DNA from: Stutzerimonas balearica DSM 6083 | GTDB taxonomy: Bacteria > Pseudomonadota > Gammaproteobacteria > Pseudomonadales > Pseudomonadaceae | DNA: 64,000 nt | Assembly (NCBI RefSeq): GCF_000818015.1 | Contig: NZ_CP007511.1 | Span: 62,001-126,000 of the forward strand | Direction: 5' to 3' | Shown here: in pieces, positions 8,462 to 17,250 of the stretch | Layout of the letters: the number at the start of each line of letters is the position of its first letter | Numbering within the stretch: position 1 is the first letter of the stretch | Notes under the pieces: model-generated | Seen by the model: only the letters and a program-made list of their open reading frames with translations | Told to the model about the DNA's origin: nothing | The model's database searches: none | Program-made: the position numbers and the translations under genes

Positions 8462-9615
8462 AGCAGCGGCAGGCCGAGCAGACTGCGCCCGGTCCAGAGC
8501 TTGAGCAGGTCGGTGGTCGGCGTCATCACGTGCGCCGCACGCGCGTCGCGCAGCAGACGCGCCACGCGGCTGTTCGCCCGGTAGGCGGCGCCACCGCACA
8601 GGGTCATCGCTTCGTTGGTCAGGCGCACGGCGGTCTCCGCTGCGTCGGCTTTCGCCGCGAGAATGAAGGGCAGCGCCTCGGGATGGGCGCCGTCGCCGCG
8701 CCGTGCCGCCTCGCGCACCAGCGCCCGGCTCTTGACCAGCGCCGTCCAGAGTTCGCCGTAGCGTACCTGCAGCGCCTCCACGTCGAGCAACGCCTCGCCG
8801 GAATGGCTGTAGCGCCGCTGGCGCAGGTGCAGCTCGGCTTCGTCCAGCGCGGCCTGTGCGACGCCCAGGTAGGTGCCGGCCATGGCGATGAGAAAGAACG
8901 GTGCGACCACCTCGAACACGTACCAGACCTGATCGCCCGGCTCGCCGAGCAGGTTCTGCGCCGGCACCCGGACCTGTTCCAGGCGCAGCGGCCGCGAGGA
9001 GTTGCCGCGCATGCCGAAGCCGTCCCAGGCATCCAGCCAGTGCATGCCGGGGCTGTCGCGGTCGACCACCAGGCAGCTGAAGTCGCCGGCCTCGCCGCCG
9101 GCGGCGACGGTGGAAACCACGTAGGAATCGGCGTGGCCGCCACTGGTGACGAACTGCTTGGTGCCGTCGACGACAAAGCTGTCCGCCTCGGCGCGCAGGC
9201 GCGTTTCCGGCAGGTAGAAGTGCGCACCGGTGCCCTGTTCGGACAGCGCCAGCGTCGTGATATGGCGCCCGGCGGCGATGTCGCGCAGGTAGTGCTCGCG
9301 CTGATGCTCGGTGGCCTTGGCGGCGATCACCGCGGTGGCCACGCAATGCATGCCGAAGCACAGCGCCGAGGACGGGCAGGCGCGGCCGATCGCTTCGGTG
9401 ATCACGCACAGGCCGAGCAGGCCCTGGCCCAGCCCGCCGAGCTCGCCGGGCACCTGCAGGCCGAGCAGTCCGGCCTCGGCCAGCGCCTGCATGGCATGCG
9501 CCGGCCAGCGGCACTCGGCGTCGACCTCGGCGGCCAGCGGTGCGATCCGGCTTTCGGCCAGGCTGGTGGCAATTTTCTGCAGCTCGGCAAGCTGCACGGG
9601 AAGCAAATGATCCAT
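8458..9615 (-). CDS. acyl-CoA dehydrogenase-like flavoprotein
   Basis: A 385-residue protein with the full dehydrogenase fold: N-terminal helices, the FAD/substrate motif LALSEQGTGAHF, VDGTKQFVTSGG, and the C-terminal four-helix bundle ending LCGGAAYRANSRVARLLRDAR. The segment that in medium-chain acyl-CoA dehydrogenases carries the catalytic Glu (YEGT) reads HVMTPTTDLLKLW here, so that Glu is absent at the usual place. The enzyme may use another base, or be a flavin monooxygenase or desulfurisation-type relative of the superfamily. It is the first gene of a two-gene unit with the downstream hybrid kinase. Confidence 0.85.
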   Translation of the reverse strand: MDHLLPVQLAELQKIATSLAESRIAPLAAEVDAECRWPAHAMQALAEAGLLGLQVPGELGGLGQGLLGLCVITEAIGRACPSSALCFGMHCVATAVIAAKATEHQREHYLRDIAAGRHITTLALSEQGTGAHFYLPETRLRAEADSFVVDGTKQFVTSGGHADSYVVSTVAAGGEAGDFSCLVVDRDSPGMHWLDAWDGFGMRGNSSRPLRLEQVRVPAQNLLGEPGDQVWYVFEVVAPFFLIAMAGTYLGVAQAALDEAELHLRQRRYSHSGEALLDVEALQVRYGELWTALVKSRALVREAARRGDGAHPEALPFILAAKADAAETAVRLTNEAMTLCGGAAYRANSRVARLLRDARAAHVMTPTTDLLKLWTGRSLLGLPLL

Positions 9616-9748
9616 GGTCTCGGTAATTCCTGGGGGCAGCGCCGGCGTCCACCCGGCTGAACATAGACATGACTCCGCCAGGGGCGGTTCTACGGCAGCG
9701 CGATACCGACTCGACGGAGCGTCGAGCCATGACGGCGGTCATAGTCGC

Positions 9749-10948
9749 ATGACTTCGACCCAGCCGCACAAGCAGCCCCCGCGGTTTCTCCGGCGTGCCC
9801 GTGCGGGCCTTGCGCTGGCGCTCGGCCTGCTGCTGGCGGCGCCAGTACAGGCAGCGAGCGGCGACATGCATCTTCTGATCGGCAGCTACACCCACGACAG
9901 CTCCAGCCCCGGCGTGCTGCGCCTGCGCTTCGACCCGGCCAGCGGGCAGATCGCCGAGCGGCCGCTGCAGACGCTGGCCAGCGACAATCCCTCCTGGCTG
10001 CTGCTCGACCGGCGCCGCGGACGGCTCTACGCGACAAACGAGAACGCCCCCGGGCACGCCGACCCGGTGGGCCGGGTCAGCGCCTGGCGGCTCGACGACG
10101 AGGGCCGCTTCCAGCCGCTCGGCCGCACGCCGAGCCTGGGTGACGAGCCGACCCATGCCAGCCTGAGCCCGGACGGGCGCTACCTGTTCGTCAGCAACTA
10201 CGGCTCGCGCGCCAACCCGGGCGGCCAGCTGGCGGTCATGCCGCTGGGCGAAGCGGGCGAACCGCTGCCGGTGACCCAGCTCGCCAGGCACCAGCCCAGC
10301 GGTGCGCACCCACGCCAACAGGGCGCACATGTGCACCAGGCGCTGTTCGCCCCGGACGGCAAGCGGCTGTGGGTCAGCGACCTGGGCGCCGACCAGCTGG
10401 TCGCCTACCGCTACGACCCGGCCCAGCGCGAGCGGCCGCTCAGCCTGGACGAGGCGGCCCGCCTGACGCTGCCGCCCGGCAGCGGCCCGCGTCACCTGGC
10501 CTTCTCGGCCGACGGCCGGCACGCCTGGCTGACCCTCGAGCTCAGTGCGCAGGTGGCGCAGCTGGCTGTGCATGACGGCCGTCTGCAGCTGCGCGAGCTG
10601 ATCGACCTCGCCGAGCCGGGCGCGGCCAACCGGCACTCGCCGGGCGCGATACGGCCTTCGAGCGATGGGCGCTTTCTCTATGTCACCGATCGCGGCGAGG
10701 CCAACCGCATCCTGGTCTATGCGATTGCCGCCGACGGCCGGCTGCAGCTGCTGCAAAAGCGCGACAGCGAAGGGCGCGAGCCGCGCGAACTGGCGATCGC
10801 CCCGGACGGCCGCTTCCTGCTGGTGGCCAATCAGTTCGGCGACAGCCTGGTGGTGTTCCGCCGCGATCCGGCCAGCGGCCTGCTCGGCGAGACCGTGCAA
10901 CGGCTTCGGCTGGCGCGGCCCTCGGCGATCGAGTTCTTCGCGCCGTAG
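9749..10948 (+). CDS. exported lactonase-family beta-propeller protein
   Basis: A 399-residue protein of the seven-bladed 6-phosphogluconolactonase-like (Lactonase, PF10282) family. The start was placed at MTSTQPHK, giving an N-terminal RRARAGLALALGLLLAAPVQA signal peptide. The propeller shows repeated blade signatures: HLLIGSYT, LYATNENAPG, HASLSPDGRYLFVSNYGS, VHQALFAPDGKRLWVSDLG, PRHLAFSADGRHAWLTLE, SSDGRFLYVTDRG and APDGRFLLVANQFGDS. Family members hydrolyse sugar lactones, and export suggests a periplasmic substrate. It is divergent from the acyl-CoA-dehydrogenase-like gene. The substrate is not predictable. Confidence 0.85.
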   Translation: MTSTQPHKQPPRFLRRARAGLALALGLLLAAPVQAASGDMHLLIGSYTHDSSSPGVLRLRFDPASGQIAERPLQTLASDNPSWLLLDRRRGRLYATNENAPGHADPVGRVSAWRLDDEGRFQPLGRTPSLGDEPTHASLSPDGRYLFVSNYGSRANPGGQLAVMPLGEAGEPLPVTQLARHQPSGAHPRQQGAHVHQALFAPDGKRLWVSDLGADQLVAYRYDPAQRERPLSLDEAARLTLPPGSGPRHLAFSADGRHAWLTLELSAQVAQLAVHDGRLQLRELIDLAEPGAANRHSPGAIRPSSDGRFLYVTDRGEANRILVYAIAADGRLQLLQKRDSEGREPRELAIAPDGRFLLVANQFGDSLVVFRRDPASGLLGETVQRLRLARPSAIEFFAP

Positions 10949-10982
10949 CGGCAAACCGGCCCGCGCACCGTGGCGCCTGCGC

Positions 10983-12017
10983 TCAGGACAGCAGGCTGAC
11001 GACCGTGAAGCGGCTCAGCGTGGCCTGGGCGGCGACGGTCTGGGTGACGGCGGCGTAGCTCGACGGGCTGCGCTGCATCAGGTTGAACACCGAGCGCGAG
11101 AAGTCCAGCGCCCACTGTTTCTCGTCGCGGTCGGCCTGGCGGGCGAGAAATTCACGGATCTCCTTCTGCCGCTGGCCGAGCTGGTCGCGCAGGCTGGCGA
11201 TACGGTCGAGGGCGGCGACCACCTTGTCCAACACCTGGCGCAGCTCGTTGAACGAATCGAGTGCGGGCGCGGCCGGCAGCTCCAGCAGTTGCTCCTGATG
11301 GCTGTCGACGCGCTGGAAGCGCTCGCCGGCGAACAGTTTGCCCTCGCCACGCACCGCCAGCTCGCCCTTGAGCGCGTCCCACAGGCTCTCGCGCGCGGAG
11401 AAACGCAGCTGGCCGCCGTCGTCGAGTTCGGCACGGATGCCTGCCTGGCCGAGGCTGGCATTGAAGCGGCGCAGGATCTGCTCGTCGCTCATGGCCTCGT
11501 CGAGCACCACCGCGACCGGCTCGGCCAGCTGCCGGCCGGCGCGAAAGACCAGCGTCTCGGCACCCGACTCGCGGATCGCCTCCGGCGAACTCAGGCCGGC
11601 AAGGGTGAAGCGGCTGCGCACCGGCTCGTTCAGGCGCAGGCGGAAGTCGGCGTCCAGCGCCTCGGCCGAGCGCTCGCGGCGTTGCCCCAGCAGCGTACCG
11701 ACCGCTTCCAGTTGCTCGCCGATGGCCTCGGCACCGCTGCCGGGGCTGGCGGCGCCAAGCTCGCGGCCGAGGCTCAGCTTCAGTTGCGAGAGCCGGCCAT
11801 GCAGGTCGGCCAGGTAGTTCTCGGCCGATTGCATCGACGACAGCTGCTGGTTGAGCTGCAGGCTGAAGCTGGTGCTCTTGCGCGCGCGCGCCTCGGCCGT
11901 GGCGGTGTCCAGCTCGCGGCGCTGCGGCTGGCGGGCACGGCGCTCGGTGGCAAGCGGCTGGCGCCGCTCCTGCGGGTCGATCGCGCCGATGGCGGGTAAC
12001 TGCTTGTCGATCTTCAT
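10983..12017 (-). CDS. flagellin-like protein of unknown role, next to flgL-like fragment
   Basis: A 344-residue protein I cannot assign to a named family. It has a charged N-terminal 45 residues, a helical coiled-coil stretch (about 46-110), a middle globular part, and a helical C-terminus (about 265-344) ending SRFTVVSLLS. Helical ends around a variable centre, and position directly after an flgL-like gene (where fliC often lies), suggest a highly diverged flagellin-family protein. This is inference from architecture. A GGAGG ribosome binding site sits between the upstream stop and this ATG, so the two are probably cotranscribed. No other flagellar gene is in the window. Confidence 0.6.
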   Translation of the reverse strand: MKIDKQLPAIGAIDPQERRQPLATERRARQPQRRELDTATAEARARKSTSFSLQLNQQLSSMQSAENYLADLHGRLSQLKLSLGRELGAASPGSGAEAIGEQLEAVGTLLGQRRERSAEALDADFRLRLNEPVRSRFTLAGLSSPEAIRESGAETLVFRAGRQLAEPVAVVLDEAMSDEQILRRFNASLGQAGIRAELDDGGQLRFSARESLWDALKGELAVRGEGKLFAGERFQRVDSHQEQLLELPAAPALDSFNELRQVLDKVVAALDRIASLRDQLGQRQKEIREFLARQADRDEKQWALDFSRSVFNLMQRSPSSYAAVTQTVAAQATLSRFTVVSLLS

Positions 12018-12029
12018 GGCGGCCTCCGG

Positions 12030-12908
12030 TCAGAGCAGGCCGAACAGCGACAGGCCGTTGATCTTCAGGTAGGTCTTCTGGGTGGCCTGCAGCGACAGCT
12101 GGTAGTTGTTCAGGTCGATGCTGGCGCCGGCGTAGTCGAGCGTCGACAGCTCGCCTTCGATCTTCTGGTTCACCAGCGAGACGTCTTCGTTGCTGCCGGT
12201 CAGCAGGGTAAGGGTGTTCTGCCGGCCACCGAGGTCGGTCACCGCGCCGAGCAATTCGCCGTGGGTCAGGTCCAGGGCGTCCATGGTGGCGCTGATCTGG
12301 CTGCGCACCGCCGGGTCGCCGGCATCGAGCGCCGGGTCTTCGAGCATCGCGACCAGCTCATGCAGGCGGTTGAGCATGTCGACCCCGCCGCCAAAGATCT
12401 CGGCAGCGGTGACGTTCTCTTCGACCAGCACGCCGTTGGCCACTGCGGCCTGCCTATGCCCGGCGTTGCCGCTGAGCTGGTAGCTGTCGCTGGCGGCGTC
12501 GAAGGTCACCGCCGGGCGGTCGCTGAGGGTGCCGGCGAACAGGTAGCGGCCTTCCTCGTCGCGCACGTTGGCGAAGCTGAGAATGGTGCCTTCGAGCGTC
12601 TTCAGCTCGTTGGCGATGGCCGCCAGGTCTTCGCTGGTATTGCTGCCGTTGGCGGCCCAGAGTTAGCGCTCGGGTGTGCACGGACGGCGCTCCTGGTGCA
12701 GCGCTTCCTCGTCGCTGACCTCGTCGGCCATTCCCGGTGGCACGTTGTAGGCGCCGCCCGGCACGTCGTATTCGGTACCACCGGAGACCTCGCCATTGGT
12801 GATGCTGGTTTCCGGGTCCTGCTCGCTGGGGCCCGGCGTCTGGTTGATCGATTCAATGCTCTCTCGCCCGCGCTCGCTGACGAAGATCGTTCGTTCGCTG
12901 ACCATCAT
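12030..12908 (-). pseudogene. flgL-like hook-associated protein gene interrupted by an in-frame stop
   Basis: Bases 12662 down to 12030 encode the C-terminal two thirds of a hook-filament junction (FlgL, HAP3) protein: AANGSNTSEDLAAIANELK, RYLFAGTLSDRPAV, a long helix, and the typical end INGLSLFGLL. Upstream, in the same frame, a TAA at 12663-12665 separates it from 81 codons (12908 to 12666) that start at ATG-ATG behind a good GAGGAG site. That N-terminal part (acidic, rich in E, P and G) does not resemble the expected FlgL N-terminal helix. Either the N-terminal half was replaced and the gene is dead, or the downstream part starts at an internal GTG (12566). A sequencing error at the TAA cannot be excluded. 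Confidence 0.65.
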
Positions 12909-13061
12909 GATGTGCCATCTCCTCGCTGTGCGCCGGCGACCTGCCGGCCCGAGTGTTTAGGCGGACGGCGCATGCCGAAGTTGCACGCCATCCGGCGGCT
13001 GACGTGAACCAAACCGCCAGCCCCCGGCCAAAACCTGGACAAGAGTCCGGTCGATACGCAC

Positions 13062-14498
13062 ATGCAACTGACTTCTACCTGCCTGCCCGGCGCTGTCTCG
13101 CCAGCGCCTTCCAGCCCCGCGACAGAGTCCAGGGCGCTGTACTTCGCGCTGCTCGAGAGCGAGGCGGAGGAACCTGCGCGCGCGGCGGCTGCCGCTTATC
13201 TGGAAAGCCGTCTCGAAGCGGCGGCCGGGTTGCCTTGCGACCTGCCGGAATCGCTCGCCGAGCTGGATGCCTGGCTCGAGGCGCACACCGCCGAGGTCGG
13301 CCGTCGGTACCGCAGCTACCTCGATGAACGGCGCGCCGGCGCGCCACGGCGCTATTTCGGCGGCAAGGCTCACGCGCTGCATTTCCTGCGCGGCGTGGCG
13401 CCGACCAAGCTGGTCGACGGCGCCTGGCTGTACGGGCTGCTGCAGCGCTGGGACGATCCGCGCTTCACCCTGCTGATCCAGACCTACCTCGAGGAACTGG
13501 GCGAGGGCCAGCCGGACAAGAACCACGTGGTGCTCTACCGCAAGCTGCTGGCGAGCCAGGGCTGCGACGACTGGCAGAGCCTCGACGACGAGCATTTCGT
13601 CCAGGGCGCGATCCAGCTGGCGCTGGGCTGCAACGCCGAGCGCTTCCTGCCCGAGGTGATCGGCTTCAACCTGGGCTACGAGCAGCTGCCGCTGCACCTG
13701 TTGATCACCAGTTACGAGCTGACCGAGCTGGGCATCGACCCCTACTACTTCACCCTGCACGTCACCGTCGACAACGCTGACAACGGCCATGCGCGCAAGG
13801 CGCTCGAAGGGCTGCGCGCGGCGCTGCCGCAGGTCGGCGACCGCGACGCGTTCATGCGGCGCGTGCGCAATGGCTACCGCCTCAACGAGCTGGGGGCCAG
13901 CACGCTGTCGGTGATCGACGGCTTCGACATCGAGCAGGAAGTCCAGCGGGTGCTGGAAAAGAAGGCGGCGGTCGGCCAGTTCGTGCATTCGGATTACTGC
14001 CGCTTCGACGGGCGTACGGTCAACCAGTGGCTGGCCGAGCCCGGGGCGGTCGGTGATTTTCTCGCCACGCTGGAGCGACGCGGCTGGATCCGCCGCCATC
14101 AGGACCCGCAGGACAGCCGCTTCTGGCAGCTGATCGCCGGTGAGCAGGCGCCGATGTTCGGTGTCTTCAGCCACCACGAGCAGCAGCTGATCCATGACTG
14201 GATCGCTGGGGGTTCGCTCGCGCAGGCGCCGGCGGCGCCCGGCCAGCGGCTGGCCCAGCGCCAGGCCCTTTTCAACAGCCGGCGCCGGGTAGCTGCCGAG
14301 CGGCCGGCCGGGCCGGTCGCGGCGCGGCCCGAGGGCGGCGACTTCGATGCCGAAGCCGAGCTGCTCGAGCAACAACTGGCACAGCTGCCCAGCCGCGAGG
14401 CGCGCCTGCGCCACCTGCTGCCATTGCTCGCGCCGACCCGTCATCACCATACCGCGGGCCTTCTGGCCACGCGGCTGTTCAGCGGGCTGTTCAACTGA
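13062..14498 (+). CDS. haem-oxygenase-like diiron (iron-containing redox) enzyme
   Basis: A 478-residue protein of the iron-containing redox enzyme family (haem-oxygenase-like fold). Candidate metal ligands follow the family pattern: E144/E145 and H155 in LEELGEGQPDKNH, E207 in NLGYEQ, and H233, D237 and H243 in HVTVDNADNGH. Known members of this fold oxidise or cleave fatty acids, amino acids or other small molecules with O2 (for example UndA, SznF). The substrate here is unknown. The C-terminal ~230 residues exceed the minimal fold and include a helical, winged-helix-like stretch (around 330-370). It is followed after 17 bases by a methyltransferase, so it is probably a two-gene operon. Divergent from the flgL-like gene. 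Confidence 0.82.
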   Translation: MQLTSTCLPGAVSPAPSSPATESRALYFALLESEAEEPARAAAAAYLESRLEAAAGLPCDLPESLAELDAWLEAHTAEVGRRYRSYLDERRAGAPRRYFGGKAHALHFLRGVAPTKLVDGAWLYGLLQRWDDPRFTLLIQTYLEELGEGQPDKNHVVLYRKLLASQGCDDWQSLDDEHFVQGAIQLALGCNAERFLPEVIGFNLGYEQLPLHLLITSYELTELGIDPYYFTLHVTVDNADNGHARKALEGLRAALPQVGDRDAFMRRVRNGYRLNELGASTLSVIDGFDIEQEVQRVLEKKAAVGQFVHSDYCRFDGRTVNQWLAEPGAVGDFLATLERRGWIRRHQDPQDSRFWQLIAGEQAPMFGVFSHHEQQLIHDWIAGGSLAQAPAAPGQRLAQRQALFNSRRRVAAERPAGPVAARPEGGDFDAEAELLEQQLAQLPSREARLRHLLPLLAPTRHHHTAGLLATRLFSGLFN

Positions 14499-14515
14499 CA
14501 TCGCAGGGAAACCAG

Positions 14516-15469
14516 ATGACCACGCACACGGCGCAGGAACGCGCATTGCTCGCCCTGGCCCGTTCGCTCGACGAGCGCGGCTATCACTTCATCACCCCGA
14601 CGCCGCTGACCCACGCCCGGGTCAACGAGCGCCCGGAAAACCGCATGGCCGAGGACCTGGCCGGGGTGTTCGGCTGGAACCGGCCGTTTCACGCCGACCT
14701 GCTGCCGCCGGCGCTGTTCAGCCTGATGGACCAGGCGGAGCTGCTCGAACCCAGCGGCTCGGGCTGGCGCAGCCGGCTGCGCTTCTCGCGTCTGGACGGC
14801 CAGCTGTTCGCGCATTCGGCGTTTCCCACCGAGGCCGCCGACGCGGTGTTCTTCGGCCCCGATACCTATCGCTTCGCCAACGCCATCCGCTGCCACCTGG
14901 ACAACCACCGCGGTGAGATCCGCCGTGCGGTGGACATCGGCTGCGGATCGGGCGCCGGTGCCGTGCTGGTCGCGCTGGCACGGCCGCAGGCCGAGGTGCT
15001 GGCGGTGGACATCAATCCGGCGGCGCTGCGCCTGACCCGGCTGAATGCCGCCCTGGCCGGCGCCGAAAACCTCCAGGCGCTGCACAGCGACCTGCTCGGC
15101 GAGACGGTGGGCGCCTTCGACCTGATCCTGGCCAACCCGCCTTACCTGGTCGATCCCGGCGAGCGCACCTATCGCCACGGCGGCGGCCCGCTCGGCGCAG
15201 GGCTGTCGTTGGCGATCGTAGATGCGGCGCTGGCGCGCCTGGCGCCGGGCGGCACCCTGCTGCTGTACACCGGCGTGGCGATGCTCGATAACGCCGACCC
15301 CTTCCTCGCCGCGGTGCGCGAGCGCCTCGAGGGCCGCGATTTCAGCTGGCGCTACCGGGAAATGGACCCGGACGTGTTCGGTGAGGAACTGCTGGAGGGC
15401 GCCTACACGGCTTGCGATCGCATCGCTGCAGTCGTGCTGGAGGTCACCCGCCCGCTGGCCGATGGATAG
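14516..15469 (+). CDS. class I SAM-dependent methyltransferase, PrmC/HemK-like
   Basis: A 317-residue methyltransferase with the SAM-binding motif VDIGCGSGAGAVLVAL, an acidic motif II (VLAVDINPAAL) and LILANPPYLV. The NPPY tetrapeptide is typical of enzymes that methylate a planar amide or amino nitrogen (PrmC/HemK, N6-adenine enzymes). It differs from PrmC in its N-terminal ~130 residues (ARVNERPENRMAEDLAGVFGWNRPF), which lack the release-factor-binding bundle I would expect. Substrate unknown. The tight spacing behind the diiron oxidase suggests they act on the same molecule or protein. The hairpin array begins 42 bases after the stop. Confidence 0.82.
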   Translation: MTTHTAQERALLALARSLDERGYHFITPTPLTHARVNERPENRMAEDLAGVFGWNRPFHADLLPPALFSLMDQAELLEPSGSGWRSRLRFSRLDGQLFAHSAFPTEAADAVFFGPDTYRFANAIRCHLDNHRGEIRRAVDIGCGSGAGAVLVALARPQAEVLAVDINPAALRLTRLNAALAGAENLQALHSDLLGETVGAFDLILANPPYLVDPGERTYRHGGGPLGAGLSLAIVDAALARLAPGGTLLLYTGVAMLDNADPFLAAVRERLEGRDFSWRYREMDPDVFGEELLEGAYTACDRIAAVVLEVTRPLADG

Positions 15470-15511
15470 GTCCACGGGCCTCAACCCCCTCGCCTGGCCC
15501 CACCACCGCCC

Positions 15512-16177
15512 GCGTGGATGGCTTCGGCCATCCACCCTACGGTTGGCAGGTGGCGTAGGGTGGATAACGCCGCAGGCTTATCCACGCGTACCGACCCGGC
15601 ATCAGCGCCCGGGCCAGCCCTCGCACCGCGTGGATGGCTTCGGCCATCCACCCTACGGTTGGCAGGTGGCGTAGGGTGGATAACGCCGCCAGGCTTATCC
15701 ACGTGTCCCTGCCCGGCACACAGCGCCCAGGGGCGGCCCTCGCACCGCGTGGATGGCTTCGGCCATCCACCCTACGGTTGGCAGGCGGAGTAGGGTGGAT
15801 AACGCCGCAGGCTTATCCACGCGTACCGATTCGGCACACAGCGCCCAGGGCCGGCCCTCGCACCGCGTGGATGGCTTCGGCCATCCACCCTACGGTTGGC
15901 ACGCGGCGTAGGGTGGATAACGCCGCAGGCTTATCCACGCGTACCGACTCGGCACCAGCGCCCAGGGCCGGCCCTCGCACCGCGTGGATGGCTTCGGCCA
16001 TCCACTCTACGGTCTGCAGGTGGCGTAGGGTGGATAACGCCGCCAGGCTTATCCACGCGTACCGACCCGGCACCAGCGCCCAGGGCCTGCCCTCGCACCA
16101 CGTGGATGGCTTCGGCCATCCACCCTACGGTTGGTAGGTGGCGTAGGGTGGATAACGCCGCCAGGCTTATCCACGCG
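15512..16177 (+). repeat. tandem array of six ~117-bp hairpin repeats
   Basis: Six head-to-tail copies begin at 15512, 15628, 15747, 15865, 15982 and 16100 (periods 116-119; the last copy is partial). Each copy has three potential hairpins: GTGGATGGC-TTCG-GCCATCCAC (a perfect 9-bp stem with a C(UUCG)G loop), CCACCCTACG paired with CGTAGGGTGG (10 bp), and GTGGATAA paired with TTATCCAC (8 bp). The second overlaps both others, so alternative folds compete. Copies are 90% or more alike. The array fills the gap between the methyltransferase and the convergent AEC transporter, starting and stopping within about 45 bases of each. The remaining bases of 15470-16196 hold no gene. Confidence 0.95.
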
Positions 16178-16196
16178 GCCTGGCACAGCAGTCGCG

Positions 16197-17132
16197 TCAG
16201 ACCGGCAGCAGCACCAGGCAGAGCGAGAGGGTGACCAGCGAGCCGAGCGTCGAATACAGGACCACGCGAGACACCCGTGAACCCTCGCGGCCATACAGCT
16301 CGGCGAGCATGTAGGGCCCGGTGCCGGTGGGCAGCGCGCTGAGCAGCAGCGCGGAGTGGACCCAGACCGGCTCCAGCTCGAACACCTCGGCCGCCAGATA
16401 CCAGGTCAGCAGCGGCTGGACCAGCAGCTTCAGCGCGACCAGCGGCCAGACGCCGGTCACCTCGCCGCGCGCCGGCTGGGTGTGGGCAAGGAACAGCCCC
16501 AGGGAAACCAGCGCACAGGGCGCCGCCGCAGCGCCGAGCAGGTCGAGCAGGGTGCGCAGGCCGGCCGGCAGTTCGAGCCCGCCGGCCGCCCAGGCGATGC
16601 CCAGCAGCGGGGCGATCACCAGAGGGTTGCGCAGCAGCGCCGAGCTGACCTTGCGCAGCGTCGCGCCCAGGCCCTGGCCGGCATGCAGGCCGGTCTCGAC
16701 GCAGGCCAGGGCAATGGCGAAGAGCACGCAGACGACCACCAGCGTGGCGACCAGCGCCGGTTGCAGCGCGGCCTCGCCGAGGATCAGCAGGCACAGCGGA
16801 AAGCCGATGTAGCCGGTATTGGCATAGGCCGCGCCAAGGGCGTCGAGGCTGGCGTCGACCAGCGGTTGTTGCTGCAGGCGGCGGTAGAGCAGGGTGAAGG
16901 CGAACACGCCAAGGCAGCCTGCGCTGAAGGCGGCGACGAAACCTGGCTGCCAGACCGCGGCCCAGTGCGAAGTGGCGGTGATCTTGAACAGCAGCGCCGG
17001 CAGGCCGAGCCAGACCACGAAACGGTTGAGTTCGGAGGCGGCGGTCGGCCCCAGGCGGCCACTGCGTCGGCACAGGTAGCCGAGCAGGATCATGGCGAAG
17101 ACGGGCAGAACGACGTTGACGACCGAGGACAT
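16197..17132 (-). CDS. AEC-family transporter
   Basis: A 311-residue inner-membrane protein of the auxin efflux carrier (AEC, PF03547) family. About ten hydrophobic segments are split into two halves of five. The N-terminal segment reads VVLPVFAMILLGYLCRR, and the family-typical broken-helix region is GAAYANTGYIGFPL. Bacterial members export small carboxylates or amino acids. The substrate is not inferable. The gene converges on the first repeat array, whose last copy ends 19 bases beyond its stop codon. Confidence 0.88.
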   Translation of the reverse strand: MSSVVNVVLPVFAMILLGYLCRRSGRLGPTAASELNRFVVWLGLPALLFKITATSHWAAVWQPGFVAAFSAGCLGVFAFTLLYRRLQQQPLVDASLDALGAAYANTGYIGFPLCLLILGEAALQPALVATLVVVCVLFAIALACVETGLHAGQGLGATLRKVSSALLRNPLVIAPLLGIAWAAGGLELPAGLRTLLDLLGAAAAPCALVSLGLFLAHTQPARGEVTGVWPLVALKLLVQPLLTWYLAAEVFELEPVWVHSALLLSALPTGTGPYMLAELYGREGSRVSRVVLYSTLGSLVTLSLCLVLLPV

Positions 17133-17250
17133 GAGGACTCATCTGCAGGCTTTGTCAGCGAACGCCGGACAAAGCGGCGGAACGGGCCGGCCACTCGGGC
17201 CGGCCGGCCACCTTAGCAAAGTTCGCCTGCCGGGCGAGTGCCGGCTTCGC

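Noticed and set aside
8461..10954. A 1761-codon protein joining the hybrid kinase to upstream minus-strand sequence
   Set aside because: The upstream 830 codons are antisense to the lactonase gene or in a shifted frame of the acyl-CoA-dehydrogenase-like gene. The kinase has a coupled ATG at 8461.
15634..17142. Long frames crossing the first repeat array (such as a 403-codon minus-strand frame and a 167-codon plus-strand frame)
   Set aside because: They encode repeated RVDNAA-type peptides produced by the hairpin units themselves and run into real genes out of frame.
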